Assembly (NCBI GenBank): GCA_900541345.1
Contig: UQJE01000021.1
Location: forward strand, 1-32,107
Origin: an uncultured Blautia sp.
GTDB lineage: Bacteria; Bacillota; Clostridia; Lachnospirales; Lachnospiraceae
Length of the DNA: 32,107 nt
Direction of reading: 5' to 3'
Made by a program: the position numbers and the translations under genes. Of this stretch, positions 23,131-30,955 are shown piece after piece. Under the pieces are notes generated by a model. It did not search any database. It was not told where the DNA came from and saw nothing but the letters and a program-made list of their open reading frames with translations. Every line of letters starts with the position of its first letter. Positions within the stretch are counted from its first letter, which is position 1.

Positions 23131-23158
23131 ATTAGGGGCATGTATACATGCCCCTAAT
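23131..23158 (-). repeat. Perfect 28-bp palindrome between rbsC-like and tethered binding-protein genes
   Basis: Bases 23131-23144 and 23145-23158 are exact reverse complements (core GGGGCATGTATACATGCCCC). In RNA it makes a very stable stem in the 93-base gap. No T run follows directly, so it is more likely an mRNA-stability or processing element, a partial attenuator, or an operator than a full terminator. It probably lowers expression of the sensor genes relative to the transporter. Confidence 0.8.
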
Positions 23159-23198
23159 ATTATACTACATTTCACTCTGGAAAGCATCTTATATCTGC

Positions 23199-24179
23199 TT
23201 ATTTTTTGTTTGTACGGAAATAGTCAATCAATACTGCCAAAAGAATTACAATACCTTTTACAACATCCTGCCAGAAAGAGTTTACATTTAACAGGTTCAG
23301 TCCATTATTCAGGATACCGATAATCAACGCGCCAATTACAGTTCCGCCAATTTTTCCGGAACCGCCTGACATGGAAGTTCCGCCTACTACTACGGCTGCA
23401 ATGGCATCCATTTCTGCTCCCTCACCAGCTGTCGGCTGTCCGGAGTACATACGGGAGGCAAGAATGATACCTGCAAGACCTGCCATAACACCGGAAAAAG
23501 CATGTACAAAGAATTTTACTTTTGATACCTTAATGCCGGAGAATACTGCTGCCTGTGCATTTCCGCCTACTGCGTAAATATGACGTCCCATTTTTGTGCG
23601 GTTCATGATCAATGCAGAAATAACGACAACCACGATCATAATGATAACAGGTACCGGTACCGGTCCTATGTATCCAGCACCTAAAAACTGCCATTCTTTT
23701 GTAACGACACGAACAGGAGAACCTCCCGTGTATACCTTTGCAAGTCCTCGCGCAACATTCATGGTTGCCAGTGTAACGATAAACGGCGGAATTGTTGTAA
23801 GAGCAATGATACCACCGTTGATGCATCCGATTAAGAGACCAACAAGAACGCCTACAAGAAGTGCTGCCGGAATCGGAAGACCATAACGTGCCACACATCC
23901 TGCGGAAAGAACACCGGACAGAGCAATGATAGAACCTACGGACAGGTCAATGCCGCCTAAGATAATTACCATTGTCATACCACATGCAAGAAGCATATTG
24001 GTGGAAATCTGTCTCAGAATATTAAACATATTTTTCGGTGTCAAAAAGGAACTGCTGGTAGCTGGAAATACAGCCAGGAATATACACATTACTGCCAGGG
24101 CTACCATAATACCAAGATTTTCTTTTATAAATGCAGCGAACTTATTATCAACTGCCTTTTTGGCTTTTTTTTCAGACAT
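23199..24179 (-). CDS. Ribose-type sugar ABC permease (operon B)
   Basis: A 326-aa RbsC/AraH-family permease with about eight to ten helices. Typical segments are GGIDLSVGSIIALSGVLSAG near 68-87, FIVTLATMNVARGLAKVYTGG, and the cytoplasmic loop AVGGNAQAAVFSGIKV followed by VVGGTSMSGGSGKIGGTVIG. AGGAGG precedes the ATG at 24179, 32 bases after the ATPase stop. It forms the channel for the sugar bound by the RbsB-like protein encoded at the operon start. Confidence 0.92.
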   Translation of the reverse strand: MSEKKAKKAVDNKFAAFIKENLGIMVALAVMCIFLAVFPATSSSFLTPKNMFNILRQISTNMLLACGMTMVIILGGIDLSVGSIIALSGVLSAGCVARYGLPIPAALLVGVLVGLLIGCINGGIIALTTIPPFIVTLATMNVARGLAKVYTGGSPVRVVTKEWQFLGAGYIGPVPVPVIIMIVVVVISALIMNRTKMGRHIYAVGGNAQAAVFSGIKVSKVKFFVHAFSGVMAGLAGIILASRMYSGQPTAGEGAEMDAIAAVVVGGTSMSGGSGKIGGTVIGALIIGILNNGLNLLNVNSFWQDVVKGIVILLAVLIDYFRTNKK

Positions 24180-24211
24180 TTTTTCTCCTCCTTCATGGGA
24201 AATTTATACAA

Positions 24212-25696
24212 TTAATGAGCTGCAAGAGACATGATTGCTTCCTGCGTTACCTCTTCATGGCTGATGCTTCCGGCAACTCTGCCCTCTGCCATAACATAAA
24301 TCCTGTCACTCATATTAATGATTTCCGGAAGCTCCGAAGAAATCATGATAATCGAAATTCCCGTTTTAACCAGTTCATTCATAATTGCATAAATCTCAGA
24401 TTTTGCACCTACATCCACACCACGGGTAGGTTCGTCCAGAATCAATATATCCGGAGCTGTCGCCAGCCATCTTCCGATAATAACTTTCTGCTGATTTCCT
24501 CCTGACAGATTTCCGATTACCTGCTCCTGAGTCGGGGTTTTTGTAGACATCATATCAATATATTTTTGTGTGATTTCTCTTTCTTTTTTGTTATCTACGA
24601 AAACTCCTTTAATAAATTGTCCTAAAACTTCAATCGTAGAATTAAATCTTACACTTTGAACTTTATAAAGTCCTTCTTTCTTTCTGTCCTCAGGAACAAG
24701 AGCAATTCCATGTTTCATAGCTTCTACCGGAGAATGTATTTCTGTCTTTTTACCTCTGATATATATCTCTCCTTTGTATCCCGGTGTCAAACCGAAAATC
24801 GCTTTCATTGTCTCGCTTCGTCCCGCTCCTACAAGTCCGGCAAAACCTACAATCTCGCCGCTATGTATATTGAAACTCACGTCTTTCACCATATTTCCAT
24901 CGCTGATATGCTCGCAGCGAAGAAGCTCTTCTCCCGGTGTTCCGTAATCTCTTGTGTAGTAATTGGTAAGCTCACGGCCTACCATCATAGCAATCAGATC
25001 ATCTTTTGTTGTTTCTTTTACAACTCTTGTCCCTACATATTCTCCATCTCTCATAACGGTTACACGATCACAGATTTCCTCCAGCTCGCTCATCTTATGA
25101 GAAATATATACAATACCTACGCCTTTTGCTGTAAGAGTACGCATAATATCAAAAAGACCTGCTACTTCTTTATCAGAAATGGAGGATGTAGGCTCATCCA
25201 TTACAAGAATCTTTGAATTATAAGAAATCGCTTTTACAATCTCGACCATCTGCTGCTGGGCAATTGTCAGATCTTTTACAAGCGCTCTGGCATCTATTTT
25301 CATATCATATGCATCAAGCAGAGCCTGTGCATCTTTTGTCATTTTTGCACGGTCGGCCAGAATCCCTGAACCGGCCTCTCTTCCCAGAAAAATATTTTCC
25401 GCCACTGTCATGTGCGGTACAAGAACAAGTTCCTGATGAATGATAGAAATACCATTCTTCTGCGCATCTTTAACGCCTTTTAACTCAACCTTTTTACCTT
25501 CAATAAAAATTTCGCCTTCATCGGCAATATAAATACCACCTAAAACTTTAATCAATGTAGACTTTCCGGCACCATTTTCTCCCAGAAGTGCGTGAACTTC
25601 TCCGGAGCGCAATTCATAATCAACATTTTTCAGGGCATATACACCTGGAAATCTTTTATGAATATTCTTCATTTTTAACAAAACCTGTTCACTCAA
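24212..25696 (-). CDS. Ribose-type sugar ABC ATPase, double domain (operon B)
   Basis: A 494-aa RbsA/MglA-family ATPase with two fused nucleotide-binding domains. Domain 1 has an intact Walker A (GENGAGKST), signature region LTIAQQQMVEI and Walker B ILVMDEPTSS. Domain 2 has the family-typical degenerate Walker A (GLVGAGRSE), then LSGGNQQKV and ILILDEPTRG. The start appears to be a TTG at 25696, about seven bases after AGAGGG; no ATG with a ribosome binding site is available, so translation may be weak. It follows the binding-protein gene after a strong hairpin. Confidence 0.92.
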   Translation of the reverse strand: MSEQVLLKMKNIHKRFPGVYALKNVDYELRSGEVHALLGENGAGKSTLIKVLGGIYIADEGEIFIEGKKVELKGVKDAQKNGISIIHQELVLVPHMTVAENIFLGREAGSGILADRAKMTKDAQALLDAYDMKIDARALVKDLTIAQQQMVEIVKAISYNSKILVMDEPTSSISDKEVAGLFDIMRTLTAKGVGIVYISHKMSELEEICDRVTVMRDGEYVGTRVVKETTKDDLIAMMVGRELTNYYTRDYGTPGEELLRCEHISDGNMVKDVSFNIHSGEIVGFAGLVGAGRSETMKAIFGLTPGYKGEIYIRGKKTEIHSPVEAMKHGIALVPEDRKKEGLYKVQSVRFNSTIEVLGQFIKGVFVDNKKEREITQKYIDMMSTKTPTQEQVIGNLSGGNQQKVIIGRWLATAPDILILDEPTRGVDVGAKSEIYAIMNELVKTGISIIMISSELPEIINMSDRIYVMAEGRVAGSISHEEVTQEAIMSLAAH

Positions 25697-25736
25697 ATCC
25701 TCACCCTCTTTTCATTTCTTTATCCATTTCAGGGGG

Positions 25737-25771
25737 GATTATCCCGGCAGAGTAACTCCGCCAGGATAATC
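25737..25771 (-). repeat. Intercistronic hairpin between binding-protein and ATPase genes
   Basis: GATTATCC (25737-25744) pairs with GGATAATC (25764-25771), and the stem extends to 12 bp with one wobble pair plus an inner GAG/CTC. No T run follows. Such hairpins protect the upstream mRNA end and keep the binding protein more abundant than the transporter. Confidence 0.65.
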
Positions 25772-25793
25772 AGTTATGTGTTATTTTATTTAC

Positions 25794-26750
25794 TTACTGC
25801 CATCCGTCTGTGCCGTATTCTTCTACGTTTTCACCTGTAATTAAGAATGTATCTACAGGATAACGGTCATCAACTTCTTTTCCGTCCATAATGTCATACA
25901 TAATCTCTACGGATTTCTCTGCGATAGCTACTGGAGACTGTGCACCGGAGCCTTCGATTAAAGATTCGCCGGAAGCGATTTCTGCTTTAATGTCAGGAGA
26001 ACCATCAACACCGTAGATTAAACATTTGCCTTTCTCAAGACCAGCTGCATTTGCTGCTGCAAGAGCGCCAAGAGCTGTCGGGTCATTTCCGCCGAAAATA
26101 GCAACTACATCGCTGTGTGCCTGAAGTAAGTCTTCTGCAATACCCATAGAAACTTCAAGATTTCCTTTTGCATCCTGCTGTGCTACGACTTCAAATCCGT
26201 GTCCCTCGATTGCTTCAAGGAAACCGTTTGTACGGTCTGTTACAGAGTTCATTGTCGGGGAGTCAAGAACGATGATCGGGCCGCCGTCCGGACATTTCTT
26301 AACAAGGTCTTCACCACAAACTTTACCTGCATTGTAGTTATCAGATCCTGTGTAAGATGCAACGTAGCTTAAATCTGCAACTTCTGTATCGAAGTTTACA
26401 ATCGGTACACCAGCTTCTTTCAGAGCGTCAAGTGCAGGAAGGATACCTTCTGCCTCTGCCGGGTTCAGGAAAATACCATCAATGTCCTGAGCGATCATAT
26501 CTTCAATCTGTGTAATCTGAAGAGATACGTCGTTTGCCGGGTCTGTGGAGATCAGCTCATCTCCGTTTGCCTCTACTGCTTCACGAATGGCTTTTTCGAT
26601 TGTTACAAAGAACGGGTTTGTTCCATCCATACAGGTATAAGCAAATTTGCGAGGTTCTTTTTCCTCTGCAGAAGCCGTTACTGCTGTCCCTGCCATCATG
26701 GAAGCCACCATTGCAGTACAAAGTGCAACACTAATCATTTTCCGTTTCAT
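25794..26750 (-). CDS. Ribose/galactose-type sugar-binding protein (operon B)
   Basis: A 318-aa periplasmic-binding protein (Peripla_BP_4), first gene of operon B. The signal peptide (about 1-28) ends TASA before EEKEPRK, without a lipobox cysteine. Ligand-binding landmarks are DGTNPFFVTIEKAI near 41-54, FLNPAEAEGI, IVNFDTEV, and GGNDPTALGALAAANAAG. AGGAGG lies ahead of the ATG at 26750. It would deliver a monosaccharide to the RbsA/RbsC pair that follows. The absence of a lipid anchor is odd for a Gram-positive species. Confidence 0.92.
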   Translation of the reverse strand: MKRKMISVALCTAMVASMMAGTAVTASAEEKEPRKFAYTCMDGTNPFFVTIEKAIREAVEANGDELISTDPANDVSLQITQIEDMIAQDIDGIFLNPAEAEGILPALDALKEAGVPIVNFDTEVADLSYVASYTGSDNYNAGKVCGEDLVKKCPDGGPIIVLDSPTMNSVTDRTNGFLEAIEGHGFEVVAQQDAKGNLEVSMGIAEDLLQAHSDVVAIFGGNDPTALGALAAANAAGLEKGKCLIYGVDGSPDIKAEIASGESLIEGSGAQSPVAIAEKSVEIMYDIMDGKEVDDRYPVDTFLITGENVEEYGTDGWQ

Positions 26751-26783
26751 ATTTTATTTCCTCCTGTCAATTAAGATAGTTAA

Positions 26784-26812
26784 ATTTTACAAAAATCTTC
26801 TGTAATGAACAA
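26784..26812 (-). promoter_or_regulatory. Promoter of sugar operon B
   Basis: On the minus strand -35 TTGTTC (26807-26812) is followed after exactly 17 bases by -10 TAAAAT (26784-26789), some 35 bases ahead of the start codon. The -35 is weak, as expected of an activated promoter. Confidence 0.5.
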
Positions 26813-26843
26813 TTGTATTTTGTAATTATTTTCCAATTACATT

Positions 26844-26872
26844 TGTCACATTTTTCTTTGTGACTGTCACAA
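26844..26872. promoter_or_regulatory. Candidate operator upstream of operon B
   Basis: TTGTGACTGTCACAA (26858-26872) is a 15-base palindrome with a single central base, and another half-site TGTCACA lies at 26844-26850. It sits about 50 bases upstream of the -35, a suitable place for an activator such as the NarL-type regulator of the operon. Confidence 0.5.
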
Positions 26873-26910
26873 TATCTTTTCTGATCCTCATTTCAGCTAC
26901 GGCACAAAAA

Positions 26911-26960
26911 AACAGTTCCCTCACAAACATGCACACTGCATGATTTGTGAAGGAACTGTT
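26911..26960. terminator. Bidirectional intrinsic terminator after operon A
   Basis: Arms 26911-26927 and 26944-26960 (17 bases, one mismatch) extend inwards with ATGC/GCAT. The minus-strand transcript ends in seven Ts, the plus-strand in five. It lies about 37 bases after the mutarotase-like gene and closes operon A. Confidence 0.88.
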
Positions 26961-26996
26961 TTTATAGAGAATATGTGTAGTAACTGGAACAGCCAT

Positions 26997-27320
26997 TTAA
27001 TCTAAATGGTAAACCTCTTCCATATCAGACCAGAACTCTCCCTCCAGTTTATCCGAGAGCGGCTCCATAAGAGGTTTTACAAGATCCCACCACTTCTGCG
27101 TTGTTGGATCTGCTGCCATCTTTTCCATATCTGCCTCATAGTCATTTCCAACGTATTCAAAATAAGAAAACAGGTAATCACCTCTGTGGTAGATGGAATA
27201 ATTCTGGATATTACATTCTTTAATCATTTCGTTTACTCCCGGAAGAGGATTCGCATGATAGTCTTTGTATGCCTGAAGTCCTTCCGGTGTAATTTTAATC
27301 ATCTGTCCAATTCTCATCAT
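26997..27320 (-). CDS. L-rhamnose mutarotase-like protein (RhaM/DUF718)
   Basis: A 107-aa protein matching the RhaM family in length and order of motifs: the N-terminal strand, catalytic-type His22 in KDYHANPLPG, Tyr41/Tyr44 in NYSIYHRGDYLF, the paired Trp in QKWWDLVKPLM, and the C-terminal MEEVYHLD. RhaM interconverts alpha and beta anomers of L-rhamnose. No rhamnose isomerase, kinase or aldolase is nearby, so the actual sugar may be another deoxyhexose. AGGAGG overlaps the stop of the preceding UroD-type gene, so the two are coupled. Confidence 0.88.
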   Translation of the reverse strand: MMRIGQMIKITPEGLQAYKDYHANPLPGVNEMIKECNIQNYSIYHRGDYLFSYFEYVGNDYEADMEKMAADPTTQKWWDLVKPLMEPLSDKLEGEFWSDMEEVYHLD

Positions 27321-27332
27321 AACGGCTTCCTC

Positions 27333-28370
27333 CTAATAAACTTTCTGTGCTTCGTCAAACAGCGCCTGGATATTTGCAGGAGGAATATCCGGAAGAATCG
27401 CTTCATGGCTTGGAGAAATAATAAGTCCTGTTGGGAAAATTGTACGAAGCTCTTTTACTTTCTTCTGCACGTCCTCCGGTGTTCCATTTACAAGAAGGTC
27501 CTGTGTATCAACGCCACCGCAGAAAGATACTTTATCTCCAAATTTATCCTTTAATCCCTGAGGCTCCATTCCTGCCGCAAGCGCCTGAATAGGATGAATA
27601 ATATCAACTCCTGCTTCAATTAAATCGGGGATAATATCCACGATGGAACCGCAGGAATGATAAATTACTTTAAGACCATAGCTGTGTGCCTGTTCTACCA
27701 GTTTTTTACATCCCGGAATAATAAAGCGGCGTACCATATCAGGAGAAAGCATAAGACCTCTCTGGCTTCCCATATCGTTTCCAATAAGAACTGCATTGAG
27801 TCTTCCTTTTGTTGCCTCATAGAAAATTTGATTTGCTTTTAAATAAAACTCCATGATTTTTGCATCCACTGCCTCATAAATTTCCGGATTTGCAATCATA
27901 TTCATAAGAGCATTTTCCATGCCGAAGGCAGCACATGTATCCTGGAAGTGTGCAGACCACATCATACCAAGGCATACCTTATCATCAGGTGCAAGAGCCA
28001 CTCTTCTTTTACATTCTTCCACATCAATATATTTTGCAGGATCCGGCCACTGGAAAAATTCCAAATCTTCCAGTTCTTCTGCTTCTGCGAAACAACCAGG
28101 AGTAGTAAGTGTTCTTTCTTCCGCATCTACATTTCCGTCCATATACCAGTCAAATGCCGCATAAATTGCAGAAGCATTTGGAGATTCGTAGGGAACTTCA
28201 ACTGCGTAGAAATCATCTCCTACTGCAAGCTTTAATTCATGGAAATCCTTTACTCCGTAATGTTTAAATAATGCCGGCTGTGCAAAAATATCAGGCATTC
28301 CAAGCCATGCTGCCGGTCTGTCTACCGGTTCTCTGTTTACAGTGGCATAAAAACGTTCCAAACTGTTCAT
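27333..28370 (-). CDS. UroD-superfamily protein of a sugar operon, altered zinc site
   Basis: A 345-aa protein of the uroporphyrinogen decarboxylase superfamily. It keeps the first two zinc ligands of MtaA-type methyltransferases (His and Cys in YHSCGS). Where the third Cys is found in the other UroD-type protein of this window (GCDIPP at 10,197-11,204), this one reads SPSHEAILPDIPP, so a Ser or His replaces it. The neighbours are a sugar ABC transporter and a RhaM-like mutarotase, and haem-synthesis genes are absent, so a haem role is unlikely. Function is unknown; O-demethylation or another C1 reaction on a sugar is possible. AAAGGAG precedes the ATG. Confidence 0.8.
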   Translation of the reverse strand: MNSLERFYATVNREPVDRPAAWLGMPDIFAQPALFKHYGVKDFHELKLAVGDDFYAVEVPYESPNASAIYAAFDWYMDGNVDAEERTLTTPGCFAEAEELEDLEFFQWPDPAKYIDVEECKRRVALAPDDKVCLGMMWSAHFQDTCAAFGMENALMNMIANPEIYEAVDAKIMEFYLKANQIFYEATKGRLNAVLIGNDMGSQRGLMLSPDMVRRFIIPGCKKLVEQAHSYGLKVIYHSCGSIVDIIPDLIEAGVDIIHPIQALAAGMEPQGLKDKFGDKVSFCGGVDTQDLLVNGTPEDVQKKVKELRTIFPTGLIISPSHEAILPDIPPANIQALFDEAQKVY

Positions 28371-28408
28371 AATAATCTCCTTTCAAGAAACAAATTTCTG
28401 CCGCCGGC

Positions 28409-29359
28409 TTATGCCTGGCTTCTTTTCTGTACACTGTTGATGATAACTGCAAGGAAAATAACAAGTCCTTTGATAACGCTCTGCATATATGCGCTTACTC
28501 CAAGAAGAACCATACCATTTGCAAGGATTCCTACAAAGAGAAGACCTATAATTGTTCCGCCAAGCTTACCTTCGCCGCCCATCATATTCGTACCGCCGAT
28601 AATAGCGCCTGCGATGGTATCCATCTCCCATGCGTTTGCACATGTAGGGTCACCGGAACGAACCTTTGAAGTAAGGAGAACGCCTGCAATACCACAGAGA
28701 GCGCCGGAAATAACAAACACCATTGTTTTTACTTTGTCAACATTAATACCGGAAAGTCTTGCAGACTCCTGATTTCCGCCTACTGCGTAAATAGAACGTC
28801 CGAAAGCTGTGTATTTCATTACATAAATGAAAATCGCATAAAGTACAATCATATAAACTACAAGAAGCGGAACCGGTCCGATGCTTGCAGATGCAATTTT
28901 TCCAAATGTATCAGGAAGACCTGCTACAGGACGTCCATTTGTCAATGTCTGTGCAAGACCTCTGATTGCTGTCATAAGAGCAAGGGTTACAAGGAAAGAA
29001 TGAAGTTTTAATTTCGCTGTAACACCGCCTGTAATAAATCCAATGAGCGCGCCTGCTGCAATGGCAATCACAATTGCAAGAATCATAGGCATTCCCTTAT
29101 TCATCATCATCGCGCCGATCACAGAACAGAAGGCAACAACAGAACCAACACTTAAATCAATGTTTCCTGTAATGATAATCATAGTCATACCAATTGCTAC
29201 GATAGACTGAATCGAAATCTGTTTCACAATTGTCATAAGGTTTGTAGGTGTGAGGAATTTGTCACTTGCAATTGCAAGAACAACGCACATCAGCACCAAA
29301 AATAAATACATAATGTATTTCATTAAAAAATTTTTTAAATCAAAGGATTTTTTCTCCAT
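28409..29359 (-). CDS. Ribose-type sugar ABC permease (operon A)
   Basis: A 316-aa RbsC-family permease. Diagnostic segments are TGNIDLSVGSVVAFCSVIGA, FLVTLALMTAIRGLAQTLTNG, AVGGNQESARLSGINV and IIGGTNMMGGEGKLGGTIIG. It has about eight to ten helices. GGGAGGAC precedes the ATG at 29359, 16 bases after the ATPase stop. It is a paralogue of the permease at 23,199-24,179 but clearly diverged, which suggests a different or broader substrate. Confidence 0.92.
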   Translation of the reverse strand: MEKKSFDLKNFLMKYIMYLFLVLMCVVLAIASDKFLTPTNLMTIVKQISIQSIVAIGMTMIIITGNIDLSVGSVVAFCSVIGAMMMNKGMPMILAIVIAIAAGALIGFITGGVTAKLKLHSFLVTLALMTAIRGLAQTLTNGRPVAGLPDTFGKIASASIGPVPLLVVYMIVLYAIFIYVMKYTAFGRSIYAVGGNQESARLSGINVDKVKTMVFVISGALCGIAGVLLTSKVRSGDPTCANAWEMDTIAGAIIGGTNMMGGEGKLGGTIIGLLFVGILANGMVLLGVSAYMQSVIKGLVIFLAVIINSVQKRSQA

Positions 29360-29374
29360 GACTTTGTCCTCCCT

Positions 29375-30880
29375 TTATACAGCTTTCTGGCTGGTAGCAT
29401 AATCCAGCAGAATATCCTGTGTCAGTTCTTTATTTTCCAGCATTCCTGTTACTCTTCCTGCTGCAAATACTACAATGTTATTTGCCACCTGAAGAACCTC
29501 CGGAAGCTCGGAAGAAATCATAATAATTCCGATTCCCTGTTTTGCCAGGTCGTTAATAAGAGCATATATCTGGTTTTTAGAACCTACGTCAATACCTCGT
29601 GTAGGCTCGTCCATAATCAGGATTTTCGGATTTGTAGCAAGCCATTTTGCAATGACAACCTTCTGCTGGTTTCCTCCGCTTAATGCTTTTGCAGCCTGAT
29701 TGCCGTCACGGCATTTAATGCTTAAAGATTTAATGTACTCATCCATAAGAACTACTTCTTTTTTCAGGTCAAGTCCAAGTCCTTTTTTCAACTGATCAAG
29801 AATTGTCATACCTACATTTGTATGTAAGTCCATATTTAAAATAAGGCCTTCCTCTTTTCGGTCTTCTGTAATAAAGCCGATTCCCGCTTTTTTTGCGTCC
29901 TGAGGAGATTTTATTTTCACTTCTTTTCCTTCAATGTAAACTTCTCCGGAATCCTTTGGATCTGCTCCGAAAAGAGCGCGGACAAATTCTGTTCTTCCCG
30001 CCCCTGCAAGACCTGTGATTCCAAGAATTTCGCCTTTATGAAGCTTTAAGTTTACATTCTGGAATTTTTTGCCGGAAGAAAAATTCTTTACTTCCAGAAG
30101 AACTTCGTCTGTGTAGCATTTTACCTGCTCTGTCACAGTCATGTTCTTGCCTACCATATTTTCAATGATGACCTGTTTTGGTGCATCTTCTATATTCAAT
30201 GTTTTAATGTAATGTCCGTCTCTGTAAACAGAAATTCTGTCACAGATAATCGGAAGCTCTTCCAGTCTGTGAGAAACGTAAATAATACTGATTCCCTTTG
30301 CTTTTAAATCGCGGATAATCTGAAACATATTATCAATTTCGTTGTCTGATAAAGATGCTGTCGGCTCGTCCATAATCAATACTTTCAGCTTATTTGACAA
30401 CGCTTTTGCAATTTCCACCATCTGTTTCTGGGCAACGCTTAATCTTCCTACGATTGTTTCCGGTTTAATGTTCTTCACGCCCAGGCTGTCGAGAAGCTTC
30501 TGTGTCTCCTCATTCATTTTTTTCCAGTCTACTCTTGGAACTGGTCCAAGGTTATTATATAAAAGTTTTCCCATGAAAATATTTTCTGCTACGGAAACCG
30601 TATTAATCAGCGAAAATTCCTGGTATACTGCACTGATTCCAAGTGCTCTTGCATCAAAAGTAGATTTAATATTTACTTCTTTTCCATCAAGATAAACATG
30701 ACCCTCGTCGTTTGTATATGCCCCTGTAATGATTTTAATTAACGTGCTTTTTCCTGCTCCATTGGCACCTACAAGGGCATGAACCTCGCCTTCCCGTACT
30801 TCCAATTCTGCATTTTCCAAAGCTGTAATTCCACCAAAACGCTTTGTGACGCCCTTCGCCTGTAACACAATATTCTGCAC
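29375..30880 (-). CDS. Ribose-type sugar ABC ATPase, double domain (operon A)
   Basis: A 501-aa RbsA/MglA-family ATPase. Domain 1: Walker A GANGAGKST, signature region LSVAQKQMVEIAKAL, Walker B VLIMDEPTAS. Domain 2: degenerate Walker A GLAGAGRTE, LSGGNQQKV and ILIMDEPTRG, as usual in this family. The start is a GTG at 30880 preceded by GGGAGGG. It energises import through the adjacent permease. A hairpin separates it from the binding-protein gene. Confidence 0.92.
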   Translation of the reverse strand: MQNIVLQAKGVTKRFGGITALENAELEVREGEVHALVGANGAGKSTLIKIITGAYTNDEGHVYLDGKEVNIKSTFDARALGISAVYQEFSLINTVSVAENIFMGKLLYNNLGPVPRVDWKKMNEETQKLLDSLGVKNIKPETIVGRLSVAQKQMVEIAKALSNKLKVLIMDEPTASLSDNEIDNMFQIIRDLKAKGISIIYVSHRLEELPIICDRISVYRDGHYIKTLNIEDAPKQVIIENMVGKNMTVTEQVKCYTDEVLLEVKNFSSGKKFQNVNLKLHKGEILGITGLAGAGRTEFVRALFGADPKDSGEVYIEGKEVKIKSPQDAKKAGIGFITEDRKEEGLILNMDLHTNVGMTILDQLKKGLGLDLKKEVVLMDEYIKSLSIKCRDGNQAAKALSGGNQQKVVIAKWLATNPKILIMDEPTRGIDVGSKNQIYALINDLAKQGIGIIMISSELPEVLQVANNIVVFAAGRVTGMLENKELTQDILLDYATSQKAV

Positions 30881-30908
30881 GTGACTTCCCTCCCTGTTTT
30901 TCTTAGTA

Positions 30909-30934
30909 CAGGGTGCTCCAAAAGGAACACCCTG
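30909..30934 (-). repeat. Intercistronic hairpin between binding-protein and ATPase genes
   Basis: CAGGGTG (30909-30915) pairs with CACCCTG (30928-30934), and the stem continues with TCC/GGA around a four-base loop. No T run follows. It matches the hairpin at 25,737-25,771 in position and probably sets a high ratio of binding protein to transporter. Confidence 0.65.
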
Positions 30935-30955
30935 AAAAAACTGCTTTTTATTTTC

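Noticed and set aside
24656..25216. 186-aa plus-strand frame opposite the sugar ATPase
   Set aside because: It is antisense to an intact double ABC ATPase and shows no family features.
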